Notes: generated from the sequence alone by a model not told the origin. A DNA stretch of 64,000 bases from Blattamonas nauphoetae (GCA_033064195.1 JARBJD010000124.1:1-64000), one strand, 5' to 3'. Positions 54,648-64,000 are shown, counted from the stretch's first letter. Numbers and translations: made by a program.

Positions 54648-57600
54648 ATCTCGGTGGAAGACTGCAATACTTTTGGAAGGAGTGGGAAAGATATGGATGG
54701 GGCGAGACAATCAGAAGCGGCATCTCAATCGAGTGGGAGAATGGCCCACCGACAAGCGCTGGATTCGGGTTCGAGCTCAGGCTCAACCCGAAGGAAAGGA
54801 ATGGACTTCGCTCAACGATCGTGGAGGAGCTTCGAGATGGAGTCGTTCGCAAGGTAGACAGGAAAGTAGTCAAGTGCTGGAACCCTACGTTTGTCCTCCC
54901 AAAGAAGGACAACTCTTGGAGGAGGATCCTCGACTGCCGGAAGGTGAACGACTCAGTGCAAAAGCGCCATTTCAAAATGGAAAGCTATCCGGATGTCTCT
55001 CGACTTCTCACAGAGAACTGCTGGATGTGCACTGTGGACATAAAGCATGCATATCTCCACGTCCCTCTTCACAGGGACGCGATGCCGTTCTTCGGATTCT
55101 TGGTGGAGGGTCAAGCGTACATGCAGACGACCCTCTGTTTTGGATTAACGACGGCTCCACTAATTTTCACAAAGCTCATTCGGCCGATTATTGCGGAGTT
55201 CAGACCCATCTTCCCTCTGATGGCGTATCTGGACGACTTTATCATTTTTGGAAACAGTCGGACCGAAGCATTGGACCACACTCGTCGGGTAACAGACAAG
55301 CTGACATCATTGGGGTTTTTACTCAACTGGGAGAAGTCTCACCTCGACCCGGTTCAACAGATCGAATTTCTTGGACTCGTCTGGGACTCAACCAAACTGG
55401 AGGTATCAGTCGGAAAGGGAAAGAGGAGGAAACTACGCGAGTCGGTCAAAGAGAGGCTGAGACAGGTGAAAAAGGGGGGAAAGATCAGAGCAAGGACGAT
55501 TGCCTCTCTCATTGGCAAGATTCAGTCAGTCGCCTTCGTGGAGGCGACTGCTTTCTTCCACAGCCGACATCTCGTCGCTTGGAAGGACAAGTTAGTGCAG
55601 AGAAGCGGATGGGGTGCAGAAGACTTGGTGGATTTGGAGGCGACGCGAGAATTGGATTGGTGGATGGCACGCTTAATGCACCCAATGGACCGGTCTATCC
55701 GTCCATTCGATCAGACGATTACAATGGTCACGGACGCGAGCGAGTGGGGATTGGGGGTTGTTTGGAAGAGGGGAGACAAGGAGGTGAGATGGCAGAGACA
55801 GTTTGCGGAGGGCACACGCATGTCAAGCAACAAACGAGAAGCAGAAGCTGTGGTTCTGGGATTTGGAGAAGGATTGAGGAGAGCATTGATACTGGAACAG
55901 GACGACGTGTTGATCCTCTCGGACAACACGACAGTGGTTCACGATATCAACAGAAGGAGTGCTGCAGTGACCCTCCTCGATCAATTCAAAAGATTGTTCG
56001 ATCTATCCTCAATGAACAAGTGTCGGCTGTGGGCGGAACACATACCAGGCGTCGACAACGTGGTAGCCGACAGACTCTCTCGAATGAGGGACGCGACCGA
56101 CTATTCGCTCAAGGATCAAGTTTTCGACAGACTAATCAATATATTCAAGGTGGATCCAACAGTCGACGCGTTCGCGTCACGCCACAACAGAAAGGTGACG
56201 CGATATTTCAGTTTACAGCACGAGCCGGAGGCAGCGGGCACAAACGCCCTCCTCCAGGATTGGACAGAGGAACAGGTGGTGTATGCATTTCCCCCTGTTC
56301 CACTCATTTCACGCGTGATCCAGAAAGCAAGACAGTCTGGCACCATCATTTTGTTAATAGTACCGGATTGGGACACTCTCCAGGGGAAGATGGAGTTGGA
56401 GATGTTGGCATCAGATTCAGTCCTGCTGGGATGGACGTCGGAAGTGACGGAGGAAGGACCGAATCTCAGGGCGACAAAGAGCAGCAGACCTCCCGGGATG
56501 CTCAGAGCATTCTTGATGGGGAGGTCTGGGAAGGAATAGGGCGTGAGATTGGCTTGAGTCGAGATGCGACAATTTGGTTTTTGGGAGGATACAGCCCAGA
56601 CACTGTCAACCAATATGCAGGTGTCATTCGGAGATGGATTGAGGATGCAAGAGATGAGAACAGAGACTGGAGAGATATTTCGGAACCGCTTCTGGCGAAC
56701 TTTATTACAAAATGGTTTGAACGAACCAGATCCACTAATTGGACGAACACGGCAAAAAGCGCTATCTCGCTTCTCTCACAAATGATTGGAAAATCACAGA
56801 TTGGCACTTCTCTTCTCGTAGCAAGTACGATGCGCGGGATTAAAAAGTATCAACCATTCAAAGCAAAGTATCAAGACATATGGGATGCGACACTGATGGA
56901 AAGGGAGATCCACAAGAGATGGAAGAAGAAGGAAACTCTGACTGATGATGAAGTAGTTGGGACACTTGCGGCGGTTCTCATTCTTCATCACGCGTTCAGA
57001 TTTAGTGAGATGAGACGGATGAGAAGGGAGACAGTACGGATACACGACTCACAAGCGAGAATTGTGATCAGGACAAGACTGAAAACAGGGAAGGAGGACG
57101 AGGACGTGACAATAGAAGAGACGAGACTTGCAAAAGGACAGCGCGTGATGGAGTGGCTGTCGGAGTTGGACCGAAGGAGGGGGCTTGGCTGGACAGGGCC
57201 GCTCCTTGGGGGTGACGATCAGACAGAAGCCCCGAATTCCATTCCACAACTCGTCCTGACGGTTATGAAAGTCGCTGGGGTAGACACAAGAAAATACGGG
57301 GCATATACTGCGAAGAGTGCGGGCATTTCAAACAGGATTCATCAAGGCTGGACAAAAGAAGATGTTGCTCAGGCCGCTAGACTTTCCACACAGTCGAAGG
57401 TTCTTGAAAAATACTATATCAAGCCCTTAGCCGATCCCAACGGACTCACACTTCCTTCTCCTCGAAGTGGAAAGGCCAGTAATCGCAGATCACTGGAGAG
57501 TGATCACGATTATGGCTTGGAAAGAAGAGGTGAAGGAAGTGTGCCACCACCACCCGCCCCCACAACTAAAAAAGGAAAGAAGAAGAAGAAAGGCACACAT

Positions 57601-57660
57601 TCCTTCACCAGAGTCATAAAAATCCCAACGGGTAACAAGGGGACAGATCTGCCGCATTAA
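54400..57660 (+). CDS. DIRS tyrosine recombinase frame
   Basis: The frame is open from 54,400, but only its 3' third (from about 56,520) reads like a protein domain. It has a SAM-like helical N-terminal domain (SRDATIWFLGGYSPDTVNQY) and a catalytic region with the Arg of HHAFRFSEMRRMR, an SAGISNRI segment and the Tyr pair in LEKYYIKPLAD. It would integrate the circular DNA copy. The basic Lys-rich tail near the stop overlaps the internal complementary region. The true start of this protein cannot be fixed from sequence alone. Confidence 0.82.
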   Translation: MRKERKRREENVIDATSCFFQRAPQRGAVISKDRLHRFHPEDKSALAEHHPLQGDKHRDKAQDRDQSRPHQRGKPAEGHDKNRSRWKTAILLEGVGKIWMGRDNQKRHLNRVGEWPTDKRWIRVRAQAQPEGKEWTSLNDRGGASRWSRSQGRQESSQVLEPYVCPPKEGQLLEEDPRLPEGERLSAKAPFQNGKLSGCLSTSHRELLDVHCGHKACISPRPSSQGRDAVLRILGGGSSVHADDPLFWINDGSTNFHKAHSADYCGVQTHLPSDGVSGRLYHFWKQSDRSIGPHSSGNRQADIIGVFTQLGEVSPRPGSTDRISWTRLGLNQTGGISRKGKEEETTRVGQREAETGEKGGKDQSKDDCLSHWQDSVSRLRGGDCFLPQPTSRRLEGQVSAEKRMGCRRLGGFGGDARIGLVDGTLNAPNGPVYPSIRSDDYNGHGRERVGIGGCLEEGRQGGEMAETVCGGHTHVKQQTRSRSCGSGIWRRIEESIDTGTGRRVDPLGQHDSGSRYQQKECCSDPPRSIQKIVRSILNEQVSAVGGTHTRRRQRGSRQTLSNEGRDRLFAQGSSFRQTNQYIQGGSNSRRVRVTPQQKGDAIFQFTARAGGSGHKRPPPGLDRGTGGVCISPCSTHFTRDPESKTVWHHHFVNSTGLGHSPGEDGVGDVGIRFSPAGMDVGSDGGRTESQGDKEQQTSRDAQSILDGEVWEGIGREIGLSRDATIWFLGGYSPDTVNQYAGVIRRWIEDARDENRDWRDISEPLLANFITKWFERTRSTNWTNTAKSAISLLSQMIGKSQIGTSLLVASTMRGIKKYQPFKAKYQDIWDATLMEREIHKRWKKKETLTDDEVVGTLAAVLILHHAFRFSEMRRMRRETVRIHDSQARIVIRTRLKTGKEDEDVTIEETRLAKGQRVMEWLSELDRRRGLGWTGPLLGGDDQTEAPNSIPQLVLTVMKVAGVDTRKYGAYTAKSAGISNRIHQGWTKEDVAQAARLSTQSKVLEKYYIKPLADPNGLTLPSPRSGKASNRRSLESDHDYGLERRGEGSVPPPPAPTTKKGKKKKKGTHSFTRVIKIPTGNKGTDLPH
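54614..56539 (+). CDS. DIRS reverse transcriptase/RNase H (641 aa)
   Basis: The protein shows the reverse transcriptase palm with motifs NPTFVLPKKDNSWRRILDCR, TVDIKHAYLHVP, FGLTTAP and the catalytic YLDD near residue 204. An RNase H region follows, with TDASEWGLGVV, a conserved Glu in NKREAEAV, and LSDNTTVV. This is the replication enzyme of the element. It overlaps the recombinase frame in another frame over most of its length, a known trait of DIRS elements. Confidence 0.9.
   Translation: MGNQPKDTTRIDLGGRLQYFWKEWERYGWGETIRSGISIEWENGPPTSAGFGFELRLNPKERNGLRSTIVEELRDGVVRKVDRKVVKCWNPTFVLPKKDNSWRRILDCRKVNDSVQKRHFKMESYPDVSRLLTENCWMCTVDIKHAYLHVPLHRDAMPFFGFLVEGQAYMQTTLCFGLTTAPLIFTKLIRPIIAEFRPIFPLMAYLDDFIIFGNSRTEALDHTRRVTDKLTSLGFLLNWEKSHLDPVQQIEFLGLVWDSTKLEVSVGKGKRRKLRESVKERLRQVKKGGKIRARTIASLIGKIQSVAFVEATAFFHSRHLVAWKDKLVQRSGWGAEDLVDLEATRELDWWMARLMHPMDRSIRPFDQTITMVTDASEWGLGVVWKRGDKEVRWQRQFAEGTRMSSNKREAEAVVLGFGEGLRRALILEQDDVLILSDNTTVVHDINRRSAAVTLLDQFKRLFDLSSMNKCRLWAEHIPGVDNVVADRLSRMRDATDYSLKDQVFDRLINIFKVDPTVDAFASRHNRKVTRYFSLQHEPEAAGTNALLQDWTEEQVVYAFPPVPLISRVIQKARQSGTIILLIVPDWDTLQGKMELEMLASDSVLLGWTSEVTEEGPNLRATKSSRPPGMLRAFLMGRSGKE
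57444..57543. repeat. Internal complementary region of the DIRS-like element
   Basis: Positions 57,444-57,506 are the reverse complement of the left outer end (53,293-53,355), and 57,503-57,543 of the right outer end (57,736-57,776). They meet at GATC. In DIRS1 this region templates joining of the ends into a circle. Confidence 0.88.
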
Positions 57661-57739
57661 CTCATTTAACATTGTTTCTCCACATTTAGTGGCTTAATAC
57701 ATTGATTTTACACCAATTCAAGGGTAGTATTACTCACAC
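57632..57739. repeat. Right inverted terminal repeat of the DIRS-like element
   Basis: Partner of 53,348-53,454 in inverted orientation. Its first bases lie within the end of the recombinase frame. Confidence 0.88.
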
Positions 57740-60034
57740 TTCCTTCACCTCTTCTTTCCAAGCCATAATCGTGATCAATCAGAAGTCATCGAAAAAGAGG
57801 TGATTAGATGTCCCTCTTCACCAGAACAGTAAAAGAAGTCCTTTCTGCCGGAACAGATGATTTGTTCGGTTTGAACAACAAGTCCGGGTTTAACACGTGA
57901 CTATAATCTGTGTCCATTTCAACTGCATCTGAGAACCCCTCCTCCTCCAACTCTCGAAGAACCAATGTTTGATGTTTTGAAGTCATGACAGAACCTTCAG
58001 GAAAAAGAATATTCTTGTAGATCGCTTTAAATATCCCCACGTCAGAATCAGAGCGATCCTCGAGTGTCAGAGCATGAACAATGGCAACAACTCCACCCAC
58101 GTCCTTCCAGAACAGAAGAGAGGTCATATTTAGGCATATCGCACCTGAGATTTCTTCCATGTAGTAGCTCACATTTTCATGCAGTTTCGAGTTGGTCCTA
58201 CCGTGCGATAGAAAAAACTGATGAAGGTAGGCACGAAGGGAAGGAGTGTCAAGAGGATTTGGGTCGGGGGAGTCATCATCGAAGCGTTGAGAGAGCAGGA
58301 AATAGATAATTGACCGATGGAATTGATCTTCGTCGAAATCAACATCGATAAATCCTTCACTGTCAACGAACTTGTTGAAAAAGGTGAACAAGAGTGATGT
58401 ATCTTCACTGTCGGGTTGGCAGCACAGTGAACACGCCAATAAGAATTGGGCGATGACAGTCTTCACTTTATCTGAATCGATGTTGATGAGTGGTTCGATG
58501 AGCGCGAGAAGATCCGCAAGTGGTGTTGTGGATTCTGGAAATACAAGGTCGAGTGAAATCAGTTCTGCTGGGGGCGAATACGATTGAACATAAACAAGTA
58601 TCTGAACAAGGGAGAGGAGAGCTTCATTTCGAGTTGGGGATGGTGGAGTGTTTAGGAGAGAGCCAGCCCATGCTCCAATCTGTTGCAGGACTCCCTTTGA
58701 CATCAGAATCTCAAATGGTTCTTCATTTATTCGTCCGAGAAGTGCCAGACACGAGAACGTAGATGCAACAAGCCTGCAATGGTTGGAAAGAGTCTTCACA
58801 TTGTCATCGCAAACATCATCGAGGAGAGTGTCGATGGCGTTCATTGATTCTGTCAGAAGAATCGAACATTTTCCCAAAAGTGTTTCTCCTTTCAGTGTCC
58901 CATCTGAATTCACAGAGAACGGTGTTGTTTCCGAAACAAACCATTCCGGAAGAGGGGTTCCAAGTCGGAATCCGTCCAGATTGCCACAAAGAGCCAGCAG
59001 AACACACTGTCGTGTTTCGAGCGACTCTGCTCCCATCAGACCACACAATAGTGTGTAGATGGAATGAAATGTGGAAAAAGTGGAGTGTTTAGAGATTGTT
59101 AGGACTCTGGTAACAGTCACAATCTTCTGAATCAGCGGTTCGAAGAGGCCGAATGATTGAGACACTCGTAGAGCACCAGGGCGGGTCTCCATCACACACT
59201 TCGATGTGATGAATGGAATGATTGAAGTCACAAAGCGTTGAGTGAGGTCATCAAACAGGAAACGATATGTTGACCAATTTGCGTGGGCAGCCAAATGACT
59301 CCACAGTTCCCAGATCTGAGAAAAATCAGGGAAAACGAAAATACAACTTTCAAGCATTCATCAAGGGATTCATCCGAAGGCAGCGATTTAGCGAAAATGG
59401 CACGAAAGATGCTAGAGTCCTCAAGCCACATTTTGTACTCAAATGGCATCACGTCTGTTGTACAAAATCAGAGTTACAAAATCGATACCACTGAGAGCGA
59501 TCAGGAACGACATCAGCGCGTCCTGCGAATTGAATCGAGAAAGAAAGACACACGAAAACTGGTGTTGACTGGGTCTCACGAACCAGATTGCTACAAATCG
59601 TGAAAATGTCCAAATCGAACAATTTGTTCACAAGAGAAGGATCTGATGAAGGTCAGCAAGAATCCGTCACAGACATGTCAGGTTGATTCGAAGAATGTTC
59701 AAAGCAGCCACTCTTTCTGATGTCGGCCCTTTCAACAATCTCCCCACCAACTCTTCCAATCGATCTTCCACATCCGCTGAGGAGAAATCAAATCAAGTTG
59801 ACGGTCCACACGGTTGGGATGTTGATATGATGCATCTTGAGTCAAATATGAAGATAGTTGCCTTTGTCCGTCCTTCACAAGAGACAACTTCCACTTCATA
59901 ACAAAGTCTCGATAGTTGCGAGAGACTAACTGTAGTACGGATTGAGATTCGTAGCGACACAAAATGATTCTGGGTTTGCTATTCTGGAAAAACACCCTGT
60001 AAGGGTTTGATCAAAATTCTTATTGAAAGTGGAG

Positions 60035-60779
60035 ATGTCTTTATCAGTGAAAGGAGATCGAATTTCAACCAGTCAATATTTCTCGTCTTCTCAGATGCAC
60101 CTTGGTCCAACTCCTCTCATTACACTCCCACGGATGGATTTCACCGATCCGTCGCTTTTCTCCATCATGCATACCACCATTGTTCACACAACTGATAATT
60201 CTCCCTCTTATTGGAGATCTGTCCTTCTTTCCAACCCATTCACATCTGGAATTCTCTCATTCACAATCACGATTCTCTCGTTCCGAGGTCTGGTTGGTTC
60301 CTCTTCATAATTGACTTAGATGCATATATTGCCGTTGGTTTGATGGATTACTCATCTCGAATTCTAAAACTGGGTGAGGAACTTGGGGATAATGTCAAAA
60401 GTCAGTTTTTCCATCTTCTCATCTTCTCAGACTCTATCGGTCTCAATAAATCTGGGTATGTCAAATTCAACACTCCATCAGAGACTTCATATGTCATTTG
60501 CCACTCTGAACTGAATGAAGGCGATTGCATTCGAATGGAAGTTGATCTTGACTCAACACCTCGAACAGTACAATTCTTTGTGAATGGCAAGGCCGGAGAA
60601 TGTTACATGTCAGGAATCCCTTCATCAGTGCGAATTGGCGTCTGATTCTCTCTTCATTCATTTCTTCACTTTTTCAGTTTTCTGTCGCTGGAAAAGGAAC
60701 GTCATTCCGAATCAACAACATTTCTCGTCTCTCCCGACCAACGCCAATCTCAAGAGAGATGAGAGGATTCAGATGGTGA
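60035..60779 (+). CDS. SPRY-domain protein SPRY2, four exons
   Basis: The sister of SPRY1, with introns of 32 nt (60,288-60,319), 30 nt (60,401-60,430) and 38 nt (60,640-60,677) at the same positions. The spliced frame ends in TGA at 60,777-60,779. The SPRY core is preserved: YIAVGLMDYSSRILKLGEE, EGDCIRMEVDLDS, VQFFVNGKAGECYMSG and GTSFRINNI. The upstream frame beginning near 59,695, like that at 33,184, is conserved and may be a 5' exon. Divergent from K2. Confidence 0.77.
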
Positions 60780-62536
60780 GCGTGGACGGCCGCAGCACCA
60801 CGATCATTCCACCGCTCCAAAATGACCACTCGATCTCCTCTCTCCTCTTGCAAGAGTGTCAGAAATGAGGACAGGACGGGAAAATGATATTCCCCACCGA
60901 AATGGAATGCCTCTGTCTGCCAAAACAATGCAGTCCTTCTCGAACAAGCGATGACCCCCAATGCGTGGAATCCTCTCGCCTGCGAACAAAGGAGTCCACC
61001 GACAGATGCTGAATCAGACCCGTTTCAGAGCGAGCAAGTCTTTTCAATTGTCCATCGAATGAAGGATAAGTTTGAAGAAAGAAAAGGAAGAACTTGGAAG
61101 GATTATGACCTCAGGCGAAGTGAGAAAGGATTGGAACAACAGTGAAAATGGAAGAAATGCAAGAGCATCCTCTTCACGACAGACACAATGAGGAAGAACA
61201 GCAACGAAAACCACGATTCAACCACCTCCACCAATTAGAGAAATCAACACGTGTTCTGACAATTGTAACCACAGCAGTCGGAAGAAGAACCGGAAATGGC
61301 AGACGAACTAGGAACTTGCCGCTTGTCTTTGACCAGTTCACGACGAACACAACAGATGCTCTCCAACCGTCGCCCGACGCTATTCTCAACTTTGACGTCA
61401 CTTTCGAAGACAGAAATCGAATTTGTCGAAAACGATTTAACTCTTTCGGTTTCAATTCCTGTTCAAACACTTCTTCTTGGACTCTCTCGTGAAGAACGAA
61501 CCTCTTCAATCAAATGCAGGTTCATCCCATCCAGACCATTCAACTGTTCCGTTCCTCCATTAACACACACCATTGAACCGTTCTTGATGCTCGGCTGACG
61601 ATGGCCAGACATTGGAATGGTGGAAACGAGAGCTGTTTGAATGTGAGCAGGAATTGGATGAATTGCGAGCAGTGTCTGATCATCCAAAACATTCAGTGGA
61701 TGATCTTGATGCGGGTGAAGCAGAAATTTGAAGTGGATTGGAAATACTCACCAAAAAACTGGCTCGACACACGAAATATGAAAACGAACACTTTTCCCAT
61801 CAAGAACACGCTAAAATTAGCATCAAATAAAAGATCTAAAGGAACTTCGAACAATTATTGGTGAAGGTGTGAAGAAGGAACTGTCCTCAGAACTCTGGGA
61901 ACACCACACTGAAACAACTCCAGAAACAGGGAATATGAAAGTCAAGACTGAAGTGAACAAAGAACTGTGAGCAGAAAACATGCTGTTTGTGAGAACATTC
62001 TTCAGAAACGGGAACATTGCAGGCAGGCCGCGATGAACGAGGAACGAGTCTGACTCACAGATTCTGCGACGTTTGCAGGAAGTGACAAAGACCAAACGAC
62101 AGACACATTTGGAGAACACCAAAACAACAAAGTGAGACATCCTCGCAGGTGGATGAAGAAGAGGTGAGACTGGACAGGACAAACAAGGCAGATGGCGGAA
62201 ACGGACTGATCTTGTGAAGAAGTCACGCATCGCCGAAGCACAGCAACATCACGCTCTCCATGAGGTGCTTCCCGACAGAACAGGCACTTGTGGAGCGGAA
62301 CAAGAGATGGACAGAAAACGACAAGAGAATGTGAAACAGTTGACATATTCGTCCATTTATCTAAAACATGACAGCTCCCCTGCTCTTTTGTTTCGATATC
62401 ACCTATGTTGAGTGTCCTTGTCAACCTCAACTTTGAACCTTTCGGCCATACTTTTTTCTCATTCTACTGTTATTAACAAACAATGGATCCGATCTTCCCA
62501 TTCAACTCTTTTTTTGAAGAAAACGTCCACTTTGAA
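60780..62536. other. Spacer between SPRY2 and RHS-like copy 2, with a coiled-coil relic
   Basis: The first 600 bp match 34,267-34,870. From about 61,500 to 62,480 the sequence is longer than in the other copy. It contains scattered plus-strand pieces rich in Glu, Lys, Arg and Gln (for example near 61,610-61,720 and 62,150-62,330) that read like a decayed coiled-coil protein interrupted many times. A frame at 61,296-61,598 is the longest open piece. I cannot assign a family. Confidence 0.4.
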
Positions 62537-64000
62537 ATGGACATATCAGCTCCAGCTGTGGTAGATGCGCTGACGCAGCAAGACAGCATCTAGGACATGG
62601 TATTTGTGCTGTTCGAGACGACTGAAGAGACCACACCACCCATCCAAATATTTCTCCCTTTTGATCGTCATGTTCCAATTCAGACTGCCAAGCTACATTT
62701 CCAGATGCAGTTCGCCGCCCAATATACGATTGAACATGCCCAGTCGATTGAGTGGCATACTATTTCAATCCAAGATTTGAACAGTGACCAACGGGTGACT
62801 CTCTCTGAAATTGACGAATCAATGAGCCTGGGGGATCTCAGGCAGACTCAAAACACTCCTGATGGACGTTATCTCTCTTCGTTGCTGGTGATTATGACCT
62901 TCTCGTCGACTGTTCTTGAAGACTCCCAATTCCAACATTCACAACAAATCTCTGACTTTGAAGATGTCACATGTGACGAATACTTGAAAAAGGACCTCCC
63001 AACGATTGCACGAAACGTTCTTGTAGCTATTGATTCATCGATTGGACCTTTGAGTCAATGTGAATTTCCGAACTACAACAAGCGACCTGACGAAGTCATG
63101 CCTCTGGACACGTCCAAGTTCATGATGAAGACAGTTGGAAGTTATTGGGGTACGGAAAATCTGGAACATCCTTTGAAAGACATCCTGTTTCGGCCATCGT
63201 GGTACTCTCTCCTCAGCCACATTTTGTTCAATTCCCAGAAGTATGAACGAAAACCCGATGATCAGAAAACTCGGCCGATGACTCATGTTGTGATAGGGTC
63301 ATCTGGAGTGGGAAAATCAGCGCTTCGCTTTCCCGCGATCACGCTTGCTCTGAGCCTTGGAGCAAAGGTTTGTGTCTTTTAATTTGTTGATGTTTTTAGG
63401 AAGTATGTTCAGCAAAAGCAGATGAATATCCTCTGAGATTTGTCCGAAAGACGATTGAAGTGACCACTCAATCAACCTCCCTCACGCAACCCGATCCCCA
63501 CCCCACACCACTCCCAACTGCAGATTCCCCCGCAAAGAAGCCGACAATGCGCGTAGCTCACGTCAACATGCCACCACGAGATGCTCCCATCACGCCAACC
63601 ACCTACAAATATGAAGTCTTCATCTCAAAAACAAAAGCCGAAATTGTTTATGACGACAACTTCTTCAAAACGGAATACTTCATACGACAAGAAATGGACC
63701 CCAACAATCCTGGAGAAGTGATCTACACGCAACCAAATGAAGAGAACTGGATCAAGCTGGGGGAAGTGGAAGTGCCAAGCATCCACCACTTCCCTCATTT
63801 CCTGCGTCTGTTTGTTGATCGCCGTGACCAAGTTCGCAACCCTCTTGAAGACAAGACATGGCACATTATTGATGAGTATGTTTCTATATCCTCTGCATTG
63901 CTCCTTTTTCTTGTCTAGTCTCGAGTTGGTTCCAGAACATTTCAAGCCATCCCAACACTACATCCTTCTGACCGCACCGAACCAGACACATTTGAAACAC
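62537..64000 (+). CDS. RHS/Crinkler-like P-loop protein copy 2, runs off the window
   Basis: Co-linear with copy 1. It contains a beta-rich N-terminal part (VFVLFETTEE, QSIEWHTISI), then DILFRPSWYSLLSHILFNS and a Walker A motif GSSGVGKS near 63,310. Introns of 32 nt (63,368-63,399) and 43 nt (63,876-63,918) follow, at the same sites as in copy 1. The segment EVPSIHHFPHFLRLF lies between the introns. Homology begins at 62,537, but one break lies before the conserved Met at 62,597, which may be the real start in both copies. From there to the window edge the spliced frame is open, so this copy could be functional. Confidence 0.65.

Larger units (their letters stand above)
53293..57776 (+). mobile_element. 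DIRS-like tyrosine-recombinase retroelement, apparently whole
   Basis: The order is: a gag-like frame, reverse transcriptase/RNase H, and a tyrosine recombinase. Inverted terminal repeats of about 107 bp (53,348-53,454 and 57,632-57,739) flank the coding part, with short unique outer ends (53,293-53,347 and 57,740-57,776). An internal complementary region (57,444-57,543) is complementary to both outer ends joined at GATC, the hallmark of DIRS1-type elements. All main frames are long and open and the terminal repeats match closely, so the copy looks whole and young. It is nested in element E. Confidence 0.9.
51075..57903. mobile_element. 6.8-kb TIR element E in K2, TAA duplication
   Basis: The inverted ends of about 43 bp (51,075-51,117 and 57,861-57,903) differ at about four positions. 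They begin TAGTC and contain AAACC(C)GAAC twice, 18 bp apart. TAA is duplicated (51,072-51,074 and 57,904-57,906), and the uninterrupted K1 gene shows the empty site. TIR and TWA duplication suggest a PIF/Harbinger-like element. About 4.5 kb of its length is a DIRS-like retroelement inserted later, so the original element was about 2.3 kb. I do not recognise a transposase. Confidence 0.85.
50987..59631 (-). pseudogene. Helical-repeat protein K2, split by element E near its 3' end
   Basis: Co-linear with K1: 5' exons from about 59,631, a 23-nt intron (59,455-59,477), a 32-nt intron (59,316-59,347), then a long exon to 57,904. The last 29 codons lie on the far side of a 6.8-kb TIR element (51,074-50,987), ending in TGA. 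Removing the element and one TAA restores the frame and the motif LPEWNVP seen in K1. Without the lost tail, translation would run into the element's terminal repeat and stop near 57,804 after adding about 30 foreign residues. The protein might therefore still be functional. Confidence 0.78.

Noticed and set aside
35179-62599. Possible reassignment of TAA or TAG as glutamine, known in some oxymonads
   Set aside because: Many intact genes here end in TAA, TAG or TGA at the expected length, and the odd stops in RHS-like copies do not consistently replace Gln. Decay of duplicate copies is simpler.

Overview
The window looks like nuclear DNA of an anaerobic protist, most likely an oxymonad related to Blattamonas (Preaxostyla). 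I infer this from very short spliceosomal introns (23-66 nt, GT..AG), from large helical-repeat (HEAT/ARM-like) and SPRY protein families that I recall as expanded there, and from a Polinton and a DIRS-like element. No database search was possible. I see no tRNA, rRNA or CRISPR array.

Layout. (1) Positions 1 to about 15,000 hold most of a Polinton/Maverick, mostly on the minus strand: a candidate capsid gene, small accessory genes, packaging ATPase, integrase, protein-primed DNA polymerase B with an HNH domain, and two repeat proteins. Nearly every gene is preceded by the same AT-rich motif touching the start codon. Its right edge lies against a 5'-truncated gene copy. (2) From 15,112 to the end runs a tandem array of one gene set: an RHS/Crinkler-like P-loop protein, a 921-923 aa helical-repeat protein (copies A, B, C), a second helical-repeat protein on the other strand (K1, K2), and a SPRY protein (SPRY1, SPRY2). 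A further intron-rich helical-repeat gene (J) sits between copies B and C.

The array is heavily hit by transposons, and the paralogous copies give the empty sites. Copy A carries a pogo-like DNA transposon (18,776-22,295, TA duplication). That contains a long-TIR element (18,923-20,168), which in turn contains another (18,998-19,639). Further along, copy A is split by a 6.9-kb element with an 8-bp duplication (23,596-30,475). This carries a multi-exon membrane-protein gene, itself split by a 2.9-kb element (25,816-28,721, 8-bp duplication) that carries a PHO80-type cyclin gene. K2 is split by a 6.8-kb TIR element (51,075-57,903) whose interior holds an apparently whole DIRS-like retroelement (53,293-57,776). 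Gene J carries a 0.45-kb MITE.

The most unusual signals are: gene-carrying TIR elements with no recognisable transposase, one bearing a cyclin; four different TIR elements whose ends share an AAACC(C)G repeat at exactly 18-bp spacing; the uniform promoter-like motif of the Polinton; 23-nt introns conserved between gene copies; and a patchwork of near-identical blocks among array copies that suggests gene conversion.
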